From assembly GCA_021816585.1 (NCBI GenBank), contig JAKAXL010000022.1, forward strand, positions 1-42,496: a DNA stretch of 42,496 nt, in the 5' to 3' direction. Shown in pieces: positions 1 to 9,836 of the stretch. The number at the start of each line of letters is the position of its first letter. Within the stretch, counting starts at the first letter, position 1. The DNA comes from Pseudomonadota bacterium. Its GTDB lineage: Bacteria > Pseudomonadota > Gammaproteobacteria > Burkholderiales > Burkholderiaceae_C. Both the position numbers and the translations under genes were made by a program. Under the pieces are notes generated by a model. It was not told where the DNA came from, did not search any database, and was given only the letters and a program-made list of their open reading frames with translations.

Positions 1-580
1 GCGGGTGCAGGGCCACACCGACATCGCGCTGAACGCGCGCGGCCAGGCGCAGGCCGCCGCGCTGGCCGACGCACTCGAAGGCCAGGCGCTGCACGCCGTC
101 TACAGCAGCGACCTGCAGCGCGCGCGCCAGACCGCCGACGAACTGGCCAGGCGACGCGGATTGCCGGTGCTCACCGATGCACGGCTGCGCGAACGGGCCT
201 TCGGAGATTTCGAGGGACACAGTTTCGCCGCGCTCGAGCCCGTCCACGCGGAAGATTGCGCGCGCTGGCGCCATCGCGACCCGGACTGGGGCGCGCCGGG
301 CGGCGGCGAGACCCTGCGCGGCTTCCACGCGCGCATCCGTGACGCGGTGCTCGAGCTGGCGCGTCGCCACCCCGGGCAGACGCTGGCGCTGGTCACCCAC
401 GGCGGTGCGCTGGACTGCCTGTACCGCCAGGCCACCGGCCAGGAGCCGCAGGCGCCGCGCACCTGGGAACTGCGCAACGCGGCGATCAACCGGCTGCTGG
501 TCTGCGAGGACCGCGTCAGCCTGGTCGGCTGGAACGACTGCGGGCACCTCGACCAGGTGCTCGACGAGACCGGCGCCTGA
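1..580 (+). CDS. Histidine phosphatase family protein (5' end outside window)
   Basis: The reading frame is open from the first complete codon (position 2) and begins RVQGHTDIALNARG. In this family that segment directly follows the RHGE catalytic motif, so the first histidine and the start codon lie upstream of the window, and the GTG at position 5 is an internal valine. The visible 192 residues include YSSDLQRARQTA, the acidic FGDFEG segment and the second catalytic histidine in VTHGGALD, the usual order in phosphoglycerate-mutase-like and CobC-like phosphatases. The substrate cannot be told from sequence. The gene converges on ruvB with 23 bases between stops. A histidine phosphatase beside ruvB is a common Burkholderiales arrangement. 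Family is certain; specific reaction unknown. Confidence 0.9.
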   Translation, partial: RVQGHTDIALNARGQAQAAALADALEGQALHAVYSSDLQRARQTADELARRRGLPVLTDARLRERAFGDFEGHSFAALEPVHAEDCARWRHRDPDWGAPGGGETLRGFHARIRDAVLELARRHPGQTLALVTHGGALDCLYRQATGQEPQAPRTWELRNAAINRLLVCEDRVSLVGWNDCGHLDQVLDETGA

Positions 581-603
581 ATCGTCCCGGGCCGGGAGCG
601 GAT

Positions 604-1653
604 TCAGTCGCCGAACAGCTCGCCGCCGGCGCGCGGCGCCGTCAGGCCCAGGTGGGTGTAGGTGGAGGGGCTGGCGATGCGTCCGCGCGGCGTGCGCTGG
701 ATGTAGCCGTGCTGGATCAGGTAGGGCTCGATCACGTCCTCGATGGTGTCGCGCTCCTCGCCGATCGCCGCGGCCAGGTTGTCGAGCCCGACCGGGCCGC
801 CGCCGAAGCGATGCACGATGGCCTCCAGCAGCTTGCGGTCCATCAGGTCGAAACCCAGCGGGTCGACGTCGAGCATGCGCAGCGCGCGGTCGGCGACGTC
901 GCGCACGATGTGGCCGTCGGCGCGCACCTGCGCGTAGTCGCGCACGCGGCGCAGCAGGCGGTTGGCGATGCGCGGGGTGCCGCGCGAGCGCCGCGCGATC
1001 TCGCGCGCGCCTTCCTGGTCGATGCGCGCGTGCAGCAGGCTGGCCGAGCGCTCGACGATGGTGGTCAGTTCCTCGGTGGTGTAGAACTCCAGGCGCGAGA
1101 CGATCCCGAAGCGGTCGCGCAGCGGGTTGGTCAGCATGCCGGCGCGGGTGGTCGCGCCGACCAGCGTGAAGGGCTGCAGGTCGATCTTCACGCTGCGCGC
1201 CCCCGGCCCCTCGCCGATCATGATGTCGATCTGGTAGTCCTCCAGCGCCGGGTAGAGGATCTCCTCGACCACCGGGGACAGCCGGTGGATCTCGTCGATG
1301 AACAGCACGTCGTTGCGTTCGAGGTTGGTCAGCAGCGCCGCCAGGTCGCCGGCACGCTCGAGCACCGGCCCCGAGGTGGAGCGCAGGTTCACCCCCATCT
1401 CGCGCGCGATGATGTGCGCCAGCGTGGTCTTGCCCAGCCCCGGCGGGCCGAACAGCAGCACGTGGTCCAGCGCCTCGCCGCGATTGCGCGCGGCGCCCAT
1501 GAAGATGTCCAGCTGCTCGCGGACCTTGCTCTGCCCGATGTAGTCGGACAGCACCTGCGGACGCAGCGCGCGCTCCGCGGCTTCCTCCTGCGGCGACGCC
1601 GGCGACGGCGCCACCACGCGCGCCGGCTGCAGCTTGTCGGGTTGAATGCTCAC
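604..1653 (-). CDS. ruvB: Holliday junction branch migration ATPase RuvB
   Basis: RuvB is the hexameric AAA+ motor that, with RuvA, drives branch migration of Holliday junctions in recombination and repair. The 349-residue product has the full family length. Walker A GPPGLGKT is at residues 69-76, Walker B with DEIH at 120-123, sensor ATTR at about 167-170, and the C-terminal winged helix ends in [18 protein letters not shown]. The start is GTG at 1653-1651, preceded by GGGAGG five bases upstream. That Shine-Dalgarno sequence belongs to an 85-bp repeat and sits inside a predicted hairpin. The GTG directly follows the TGA of a small ORF in the repeat. ruvA is upstream on the same strand, so the two are probably co-transcribed. 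Confidence 0.98.
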   Translation of the reverse strand: MSIQPDKLQPARVVAPSPASPQEEAAERALRPQVLSDYIGQSKVREQLDIFMGAARNRGEALDHVLLFGPPGLGKTTLAHIIAREMGVNLRSTSGPVLERAGDLAALLTNLERNDVLFIDEIHRLSPVVEEILYPALEDYQIDIMIGEGPGARSVKIDLQPFTLVGATTRAGMLTNPLRDRFGIVSRLEFYTTEELTTIVERSASLLHARIDQEGAREIARRSRGTPRIANRLLRRVRDYAQVRADGHIVRDVADRALRMLDVDPLGFDLMDRKLLEAIVHRFGGGPVGLDNLAAAIGEERDTIEDVIEPYLIQHGYIQRTPRGRIASPSTYTHLGLTAPRAGGELFGD

Positions 1654-1737
1654 TCAGGCCTCCCGCCGGGCCGCCCCAAGGGAGGCCTGCGCCCCCTCGG
1701 GGGGCAGCGAACGAAGTGAGCGTGGGGGTCGTTCCAT
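1654..1737 (-). CDS. Putative 27-codon ORF in repeat, ruvB-proximal
   Basis: This is the same frame as in the neighbouring repeat copy. Its ATG follows the previous stop as TGA-G-ATG, and GGGAGG lies six bases upstream. Its own TGA (1656-1654) directly abuts the GTG start of ruvB. The peptide differs from its twin by one residue (Ser for Cys). A ribosome translating these codons would unfold the hairpin that contains the ruvB Shine-Dalgarno sequence, so the ORF could act as a coupling leader. That role is inferred from structure only. Confidence 0.35.
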   Translation of the reverse strand: MERPPRSLRSLPPEGAQASLGAARREA

Positions 1738-1740
1738 CTC
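1656..1740. repeat. 85-bp tandem intergenic repeat, copy next to ruvB
   Basis: This 85-bp unit is followed immediately by a second copy at 1741-1825 that differs at one base. It contains two inverted repeats: CCCCC-TC-GGGGG in the middle, and AGGCCTCCC (1656-1664) with GGGAGGCCT (1680-1688), a perfect 9-bp stem around a 15-base loop. On the minus-strand mRNA the second stem traps the GGGAGG that precedes the ruvB start codon. GC-rich elements with this kind of sequence recur between genes in several Burkholderiales genomes as I recall them; that is memory, not a search. Confidence 0.9.
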
Positions 1741-1822
1741 AGGCCTCCCGCCGGGCCGCCCCAAGGCAGGCCTGCGCCCCCTCGGGGGGCAGCGAACGAA
1801 GTGAGCGTGGGGGTCGTTCCAT
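1739..1822 (-). CDS. Putative 27-codon ORF in repeat, ruvA-proximal
   Basis: On the minus strand the ruvA stop is followed by TGA-G-ATG, and this ATG opens a 27-codon frame that fills the repeat and ends in TGA. The peptide begins [15 protein letters not shown] and is arginine- and proline-rich, with no recognisable domain. No Shine-Dalgarno sequence precedes the ATG, so translation would depend on re-initiation by ribosomes finishing ruvA. It may never be made as a useful peptide; the frame could matter only for passing ribosomes to ruvB. Annotation pipelines usually discard such frames. Confidence 0.3.
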   Translation of the reverse strand: MERPPRSLRSLPPEGAQACLGAARREA

Positions 1823-1825
1823 CTC
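1741..1825. repeat. 85-bp tandem intergenic repeat, copy next to ruvA
   Basis: This second unit of the tandem pair matches the other copy at 84 of 85 positions. The single change (C at 1767 in place of G) puts a G-G mismatch into the 9-bp stem that would hide the internal GGGAGG, so the stem here is weaker than in the ruvB-proximal copy. The unit overlaps the ruvA stop codon by two bases. Confidence 0.9.
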
Positions 1826-2396
1826 ATGCTTTTGCCAAGGCCTTGAGGGCCTGGCGGATGCCGTCGTCGACTCCGAGGTCCGGAGCCAGCTTGGCCACCA
1901 CGGCAGCGGCCTCGCGTTCCGAATAGCCCAGCGCCAGCAGCGCCTGCAGCACGTCGGCGTGCCCGGCGGCAGCGCCCGCCGGACGTCCGAGATCGGCGCC
2001 GAGCTTGCCGCGCAGTTCCAGCAGCAGGCGCTCGGCGGTCTTCTTGCCGATTCCGGGCACGCGCGTCAGCCGGGTGGTGTCCTGCGCGGTGATCGCCTGC
2101 GCCAGTTCGGTCACGCTCAGCCCCGACAGCACGGCCAGCGCGATGCGTGCGCCGACCCCGGAAATGCGGATCAGCGCGCGAAAGGCCTCGCGTTCGGACG
2201 CGCTGGCGAAGCCGAACAGCTGGTGCGCGTCCTCGCGCACGATCAGATGCGTCAGCAGCGCCACCTTCTCCCCCACCGACGGCAGCCCGTACAGCGTGCT
2301 CATCGGCACGTCGATCTCGTAGCCCACGCCGGAACAGTCCACCAGGATCTGCGGCGGGGTCTTGTCCAGCAGGGTGCCGTGGATGCGTCCGATCAT
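1824..2396 (-). CDS. ruvA: Holliday junction DNA-binding protein RuvA
   Basis: RuvA binds four-way junctions as a tetramer and loads RuvB. The 190-residue product starts [10 protein letters not shown], typical of the N-terminal OB fold, followed by [13 protein letters not shown]. Two helix-hairpin-helix segments follow ([17 protein letters not shown] and [17 protein letters not shown], about residues 78-132). A flexible linker leads to the C-terminal three-helix domain ending [16 protein letters not shown] and QALKALAKA, which contacts RuvB. Length and domain order are normal. The ATG at 2396 lies 99 bases from the divergent fabA start, so that gap should hold promoters for both genes. ruvC is not adjacent; it lies at 5160-5756. 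Confidence 0.97.
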   Translation of the reverse strand: MIGRIHGTLLDKTPPQILVDCSGVGYEIDVPMSTLYGLPSVGEKVALLTHLIVREDAHQLFGFASASEREAFRALIRISGVGARIALAVLSGLSVTELAQAITAQDTTRLTRVPGIGKKTAERLLLELRGKLGADLGRPAGAAAGHADVLQALLALGYSEREAAAVVAKLAPDLGVDDGIRQALKALAKA

Positions 2397-2495
2397 GCGC
2401 GCACTTTAGCAGGCCGCCGCCAGGGCCGACCGGCGCCCGGGGGGGGTGGCGAGGTCATGCCGGCTAAACTGTCGGCTGCACCGCGCAAGCACCCC

Positions 2496-3011
2496 ATGAA
2501 AGCCCAATCCTCCTACACCTACGACGAACTCGTGGCCTGCGGCCACGGCAGGTTGTTCGGCCCCGGCAACGCCCAGCTTCCGCTGGGTCAGATGCTGATG
2601 ATGGACCGCATCACCCACATCGCCGACCACGGCGGCGCCTACGGCAAGGGGGAAATGCGCGCCGAGCTCGACATCCGCCCGGATCTCTGGTTCTTCGGCT
2701 GTCATTTCGAGAACGACCCGGTGATGCCCGGCTGCCTGGGGCTGGACGCGATGTGGCAGCTGGTGGGCTTCTACCTGGGCTGGATGGGCGCCCCGGGGCG
2801 CGGGCGCGCGCTGGGCGTGGGCGAGGTCAAGTTCACCGGCCAGGTGCTGCCCACCGCACGCCTGGTCAGCTACCAGATCGACCTGAAGAGGGTCATCAAC
2901 CACCGCCTCGTGATGGGAATCGGCGATGGCGTGATGAAGGTCGACGGGCGCGAGATCTACACCGCCAAGGACCTGCGGGTCGGGTTGTTCACGTCGACCG
3001 ACGGGTTCTGA
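2496..3011 (+). CDS. fabA: 3-hydroxydecanoyl-ACP dehydratase/isomerase FabA
   Basis: FabA dehydrates beta-hydroxyacyl-ACP and isomerises trans-2-decenoyl-ACP to cis-3, the committed step of anaerobic unsaturated fatty acid synthesis. The 171-residue product has family length. His70 in WFFGCHF and Asp84 in [18 protein letters not shown] fall at the same positions as the catalytic pair of the E. coli enzyme, and [12 protein letters not shown] and the C-terminal DLRVGLF are also conserved. The frame is open far upstream, but ATG 2496 gives [12 protein letters not shown], the normal N-terminus. fabB, the usual partner, is not in the window. The gene faces leuA, with a strong hairpin between the stops. 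Confidence 0.97.
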   Translation: MKAQSSYTYDELVACGHGRLFGPGNAQLPLGQMLMMDRITHIADHGGAYGKGEMRAELDIRPDLWFFGCHFENDPVMPGCLGLDAMWQLVGFYLGWMGAPGRGRALGVGEVKFTGQVLPTARLVSYQIDLKRVINHRLVMGIGDGVMKVDGREIYTAKDLRVGLFTSTDGF

Positions 3012-3012
3012 C

Positions 3013-3040
3013 GGGAACGAGCCCCGCGGCGCTCGTTCCC
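3013..3040. terminator. Bidirectional hairpin terminator between fabA and leuA
   Basis: A perfect 10-bp stem, GGGAACGAGC and GCTCGTTCCC, encloses an 8-base loop. It begins two bases after the fabA stop and ends 14 bases before the leuA stop on the other strand. There is no T run on either side, so termination may need Rho or be partial, but position and strength suit a shared terminator. Confidence 0.75.
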
Positions 3041-3054
3041 CGGGCCGGGCCGTT

Positions 3055-4785
<1,731 letters not shown>

Positions 4786-4797
4786 TCAGGTGTTCGT

Positions 4798-4934
4798 GGC
4801 GCCTGCGGCGCCGCGGCCGCCGCTGGGGCGGCCGGGCTGCACCGGGAACAAGGCCTGCGGTGCGTGCTGCTGGACGGATCGATGCGTGGAATTCGGGCGC
4901 TGTCGGAAGCGCGTGCTGCCCGGCTTGGGCAGCA
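4798..4934 (-). promoter_or_regulatory. Three hairpins in the leuA leader (attenuator-like)
   Basis: Three perfect stems lie between the small leader ORF and leuA. In mRNA order they are TGCTGCCC/GGGCAGCA with a 5-base loop (4914-4934, 12 bases past the ORF stop), CGGCCGCC/GGCGGCCG with a 5-base loop (4814-4834), and GGCGCC/GGCGCC with a 3-base loop (4798-4812), ending 30 bases before the leuA ATG. None is followed by a U run, so classical intrinsic attenuation is not shown. Control through ribosome position, Rho or access to the leuA ribosome site remains possible. Confidence 0.45.
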
Positions 4935-4946
4935 GGGGAGCGGTGG

Positions 4947-5084
4947 TCAGCTGCGCGCCGGGCGCAGTCGCCGCTCGACGTCGACGCGTAGCAGGCGCAG
5001 CATCAGGCCGCGCTGCCAGGCCGCGAGCGCACCGGCCGAGGTGTGGCGGCAGTCGCAGGTGCAGGCAGTCGAGATCGAGACCAT
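4947..5084 (-). CDS. Putative 45-residue leader peptide upstream of leuA
   Basis: An ATG at 5084 opens a 45-codon frame ending in TGA at 4947, 12 bases before the first leader hairpin. The peptide starts MVSISTACTCDCRHTSAG, with three cysteines in five residues. Later it has LMLRLLR, where four of seven codons are leucine, including the uncommon CTA. The ATG lies within a few bases of the transcription start predicted from the promoter, so translation would be leaderless or nearly so. A leucine-rich small ORF before leuA suggests a leader peptide that senses leucyl-tRNA. I do not recognise it as a known family, and it could be a chance frame. Confidence 0.35.
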   Translation of the reverse strand: MVSISTACTCDCRHTSAGALAAWQRGLMLRLLRVDVERRLRPARS

Positions 5085-5093
5085 GGTCCGCAC

Positions 5094-5122
5094 ACGTTAG
5101 CAAAAACCCGGGTCGGCGTCAA
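5094..5122 (-). promoter_or_regulatory. Predicted sigma-70 promoter for leuA
   Basis: On the minus strand, TTGACG (5122-5117) and TAACGT (5099-5094) are separated by exactly 17 bases. The -35 box matches consensus at five of six positions; the -10 box matches only its main T, A and final T. A perfect 10-bp palindrome, GTCAATTGAC (5118-5127), overlaps the -35 box and could be an operator. The region lies between the ruvC stop and the leuA leader. Confidence 0.55.
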
Positions 5123-5159
5123 TTGACGGTACCAATGCCCAGCGCCGCCACCCATGCCT

Positions 5160-5756
5160 TTACCCCAGCAGGCGGCCGCGTCGCACGCGCATGCCGCGCA
5201 ACGCCTGCGCGTCCAGGCCGGCGGCGTCGCCGCGGCGGTGCACGCCGGTCTGCACGCCGGGCAGGGCGCCGGCGCGCTGCAGCGCGCCGACGGTGGCGCG
5301 GTTCTGCGCATGGCAGATCGCCAGTCCGAGCGCGTCGGCGGCGTCGGGACCGGGCTCGCCGGGCAGCGCCAGCAGCCGCGTCACCATCTGCTGCATCTGC
5401 TGCTTGCTGGCGCGACCGTGGCCGACCACCGCCTTCTTCAGTTGCAGCGCGGTGTACTCCACCACCGGCAGCCCGGCGGCCACCAGCGCGGCGATGGCGG
5501 CGCCGCGGGCCTGCCCGAGCAGCAGCGTGGACTGCGGGTTGACGTTGACGAACACGATCTCCACCACCGCGACGTCGGCGCGCGCCTGGCGCGCGACCTC
5601 GCCGACGCCTTCGAACAGCACCTTCAGGCGCTGCGGCAGCGGGGCGCGCTCGATGCGGATGGCGCCGCTGGCCTGGTAGTGCAGGCGCTGGCCCTGGACC
5701 TCCAGCAGGCCGTAGCCGGTGGTGTTCAGCCCGGGGTCGATGCCGAGGATGCGCAT
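5160..5756 (-). CDS. ruvC: Holliday junction resolvase RuvC
   Basis: RuvC is the dimeric endonuclease that cuts Holliday junctions after RuvAB branch migration. The four catalytic acidic residues are visible: Asp7 in [12 protein letters not shown], Glu66 in VVEIVF, and Asp138 and Asp141 in [12 protein letters not shown]. The conserved LGQARG segment is at about 80-85. At 198 residues it is slightly longer than the E. coli protein because of a basic C-terminal tail of about 20 residues. It is the last gene of dusB-fis-purH-ruvC, 53 bases after purH. ruvA and ruvB, which often follow directly, are instead separated by leuA and fabA. Confidence 0.96.
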   Translation of the reverse strand: MRILGIDPGLNTTGYGLLEVQGQRLHYQASGAIRIERAPLPQRLKVLFEGVGEVARQARADVAVVEIVFVNVNPQSTLLLGQARGAAIAALVAAGLPVVEYTALQLKKAVVGHGRASKQQMQQMVTRLLALPGEPGPDAADALGLAICHAQNRATVGALQRAGALPGVQTGVHRRGDAAGLDAQALRGMRVRRGRLLG

Positions 5757-5809
5757 GGCCGGCTGCCGGTGGCGTGGGTGCGCGCTGCGGGTCGCCTGCC
5801 GCGCGACGC

Positions 5810-7384
<1,575 letters not shown>

Positions 7385-7445
7385 GGTGCGCGAAGAGCTT
7401 GGGTCGGAAGGTGCGGAGGGCGGATTGCGCAGGCGCTGCGCGCGC

Positions 7446-7685
7446 TCACTTGATCAGCTTGTGGTCCTTGAGCTTCTTGCGCAAGGTGTTGCGGTTGATG
7501 CCGAGCCACTGCGCGGCCACCGACTGGTTGTCGCCGGCCCGCCGCATCACCGTCTGCAGCAGGGGTTTCTCGACGGTCTGCATGACCATGCCGTGGATGC
7601 CGTGCGGTTCGGTGCCGTTGAGGTCGTGGAAATAGGCCTCCAGGCTCTCGATCACGCATTGCTCCAGCGGCGAGCGCGTACTCAT
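7446..7685 (-). CDS. fis: DNA-binding protein Fis
   Basis: Fis is a small nucleoid-associated protein that bends DNA and regulates rRNA, recombination and many promoters. The 79-residue product ends in the typical helix-turn-helix: [20 protein letters not shown] followed by [18 protein letters not shown]. The N-terminal beta-hairpin region is shorter than in E. coli Fis, as is usual in betaproteobacteria. The ATG at 7685 overlaps the dusB stop as ATGA, so fis is translationally coupled to dusB, the same pairing as in E. coli. purH follows after 61 bases. Confidence 0.96.
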   Translation of the reverse strand: MSTRSPLEQCVIESLEAYFHDLNGTEPHGIHGMVMQTVEKPLLQTVMRRAGDNQSVAAQWLGINRNTLRKKLKDHKLIK

Positions 7686-8734
7686 GCGCAGGCTCCCGGG
7701 GAATCGGCGGGCGCGCCGGAATCGGCAAGCCCGTCGAGGAATGCGGACAATGCGTCGAGCTGCGCCTGCGGCTCGAGCAGCGTGTTGAAGTGCGCGCGCA
7801 GCGCCGCGCCTGCGGGCAGCGCGGCGACCGCCCAGCCCACATGCTTGCGCGCGCTGGGCACGCCGGACAGGCCGTAGTGCGCATGGTGCTCGCGCAGATG
7901 CTCGAGCAGCCAGCGCAGCTGTTGCGCCGGGCTCGGCAGCGGCGGCTCGACGCCGTCGCGCAGCGCGCGCGCGATGTGCCCCGGCAGCCACGGCCGGCCC
8001 AGCGCCGCGCGCCCGATCATCACCGCGTCGGCGCCTGTTGCGCGCAGCACCTCGCGCGCCTTCGCCACCGAGTCGATGTCCCCGTTGGCGACCACGGGGA
8101 TGCGCAGCGCGGACTTGATCTCGGCGATGGTGTCGTATTCGGCCTGCCCGCCGTATCCCTGTTCGCGGCTGCGCCCGTGCACCGTCACCAGGGCCACGCC
8201 GGCGTCCTGCGCGGCGCGCGCCAGGCGCGGCGCGTTGCGCTGCTCGCGGCACCAGCCGGTGCGCATCTTCAGGGTCACCGGCACGCCCAGCGGCTGCATC
8301 GCGCGCACCACCGCGTCGATGATGCGCAGCGCCAGTTCCTCGTCCTGCATCAGCGCCGAGCCGGCCCAGCGGTTGCAGACCTTCTTCGCCGGGCAGCCCA
8401 TGTTGATGTCGATGATCCGCGCCCCGGCGTCGACATTGGCCTGCGCCGCGGCCGCCATCTCCTGCGGGTCGACGCCGACCAGCTGCGCCGCCACCGGTCC
8501 GGGTTCGCCGTCGTGGCTCATGCGCAGCGAGGTCTTGCGCGAGCTGCGCAGCTCGGCGCGCGACGCCACCATCTCGCTGACGCAGTGCCCGGCGCCCAGG
8601 CGCCGCGCCAGGCGGCGCCACGGCAGGTCGGTGACCCCGGCCATCGGTGCCGAGAATACGCGGTTGGCGAGCACGTGCGCTCCGACGCGCAGGGGCGCAT
8701 CGAAGGTGGCGAGGGCGGCGGAGGCGGTGGGCAT
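7682..8734 (-). CDS. dusB: tRNA-dihydrouridine synthase DusB
   Basis: DusB is an FMN enzyme that reduces a uridine in the tRNA D-loop, using NADPH. The 350-residue TIM-barrel protein begins with the FMN-binding NRVFSAPMAGVTDLPWRRL. The catalytic cysteine lies in NMGCPAKKVC (about residue 114), followed by LKMRTGW, TVHGRSREQGYGG, VVANGDI and MIGRAALGRPWL, all family signatures. The C-terminal helical domain recognises tRNA. It is the first gene of the dusB-fis-purH-ruvC group, 115 bases downstream of the HMG-CoA lyase gene. The gap is GC-rich with imperfect inverted repeats and no clear promoter. Confidence 0.96.
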   Translation of the reverse strand: MPTASAALATFDAPLRVGAHVLANRVFSAPMAGVTDLPWRRLARRLGAGHCVSEMVASRAELRSSRKTSLRMSHDGEPGPVAAQLVGVDPQEMAAAAQANVDAGARIIDINMGCPAKKVCNRWAGSALMQDEELALRIIDAVVRAMQPLGVPVTLKMRTGWCREQRNAPRLARAAQDAGVALVTVHGRSREQGYGGQAEYDTIAEIKSALRIPVVANGDIDSVAKAREVLRATGADAVMIGRAALGRPWLPGHIARALRDGVEPPLPSPAQQLRWLLEHLREHHAHYGLSGVPSARKHVGWAVAALPAGAALRAHFNTLLEPQAQLDALSAFLDGLADSGAPADSPGACA

Positions 8735-8849
8735 GAGGGGGCGCTGGGCCTCCCGGCCGGGGAGCCGGCGGCCGCGCCGGGCCTTGCGCTTGGCAGGTTC
8801 GCCTGGCAGGACCCGGGCAGCTGGCTGCGGTCGGGGGAAGCGGGGGATT

Positions 8850-9788
8850 CTAGTGCGATGCGCGCGCCGGCTCGGCGCCGCGCGCCGCCAGCAGCGCGCG
8901 CGCCGCGCGGCTGGAGTTCCGGCGCCCGACCGCGCGGCTGATGAAATCCCCGCAGTCGACCAGCGCCTGCAGGTCCACGCCGGTCGCGATTCCCATGCCG
9001 TGCAGCATGTACACCAGGTCCTCGGTGGCGAGGTTGCCGGTGGCGCCGCGCGCGTAGGGGCAGCCGCCGAGTCCGGCCACCGAGGCGTGGAAACTGCGCA
9101 CGCCCAGTTGCAGCGCGGCCAGCACGTTGGCCAGCGCCTGCCCGTAGGTGTCGTGGAAATGCCCGGCCAGTCGCTGCATCGGCAGCTCCCGCGCGGCGGC
9201 CTCGAAGGCCTGCTGCACGGCTCCGGGGGTGCCCACGCCGATGGTGTCGGCGATGTCCACGCTGTCGCAGCCCAGCCCGGCCATGCGGCGCACCACGTCG
9301 GCCACCGCGGACGGCGCCACGGCGCCCTCGTAGGGGCAGCCCAGCGCGCAGGAGATGCTGCCGCGCAGCCGCACGCCGGCGTCGCGCGCCATGCGCGCGA
9401 CCGGCTCGAAGCGCTGGATCGATTCGGCGATCGAGCAGTTGATGTTGCGTTGCGCGAAGGACTCGCTGGCGGCCGAGAACACCACCACCTCCTGCACGCC
9501 GGCGGCCAGCGCGGCCTCCATGCCGCGCTGGTTGGGAACCAGCGCCGAATACACCACGCCGGGCAGGCGCCGGATCGCGGCGAGCACCTCCGCGCCGTCG
9601 GCCATCTGCGGCACCCAGCGCGGCGACACGAAGGCTGCCGCCTCGATCGCGCGCAGCCCCGCCGCGCCGAGGCGGTCGACGAGCTCGATCTTCACCGCCG
9701 CGGGGACCGGCGCGGACTCGTTCTGCAATCCGTCGCGGGGGCCGACCTCGACCACCTCGACATGTTCGGCAAGCCTGGAAAGGGTCAT
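8850..9788 (-). CDS. mvaB: Hydroxymethylglutaryl-CoA lyase
   Basis: This enzyme splits 3-hydroxy-3-methylglutaryl-CoA into acetyl-CoA and acetoacetate, the last step of leucine degradation (also called LiuE). The 312-residue TIM barrel begins VEVVEVGPRDGLQNE, which carries the metal-binding Asp. It continues with FVSPRWVPQMAD, ISCALGCPYEG and GHFHDTYGQALAN with the metal-binding histidines. The signature loop is VAGLGGCPYARGATGNLATED, whose cysteine is catalytic. The start has GGAG eight bases upstream. It is the last gene of the leucine-degradation run, 48 bases after the 2-hydroxyacid dehydrogenase, with three 8-bp repeats in that gap. Confidence 0.96.
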   Translation of the reverse strand: MTLSRLAEHVEVVEVGPRDGLQNESAPVPAAVKIELVDRLGAAGLRAIEAAAFVSPRWVPQMADGAEVLAAIRRLPGVVYSALVPNQRGMEAALAAGVQEVVVFSAASESFAQRNINCSIAESIQRFEPVARMARDAGVRLRGSISCALGCPYEGAVAPSAVADVVRRMAGLGCDSVDIADTIGVGTPGAVQQAFEAAARELPMQRLAGHFHDTYGQALANVLAALQLGVRSFHASVAGLGGCPYARGATGNLATEDLVYMLHGMGIATGVDLQALVDCGDFISRAVGRRNSSRAARALLAARGAEPARASH

Positions 9789-9808
9789 CGCAGCAGCTCC
9801 GCGCGCAA

Positions 9809-9832
9809 GGGTTCCGGGGTTCCGGGGTTCAG
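9809..9832. repeat. Three tandem copies of an 8-bp repeat
   Basis: GGGTTCCG occurs twice in a row and is followed by GGGTTCAG, 24 bases in all, in the 48-base gap between the 2-hydroxyacid dehydrogenase stop and the HMG-CoA lyase start. Copy number could vary between strains by slippage. It lies upstream of, not in, the ribosome binding site. Confidence 0.7.
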
Positions 9833-9836
9833 GGCA

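Noticed and set aside
585..597. TCCCGGGCCGGGA as a terminator between the phosphatase gene and ruvB
   Set aside because: The stem is at most four base pairs once a loop of five bases is allowed, too weak to call.
1716..2495. N-terminal extension of fabA by 260 residues
   Set aside because: It runs antisense through ruvA and the 85-bp repeats; the protein from ATG 2496 already has exact FabA length and residue numbering.
8847..8852. TAGAAT on the minus strand as -10 box for dusB
   Set aside because: No acceptable -35 sequence lies 15-19 bases upstream, and the hexamer overlaps the end of the HMG-CoA lyase gene.
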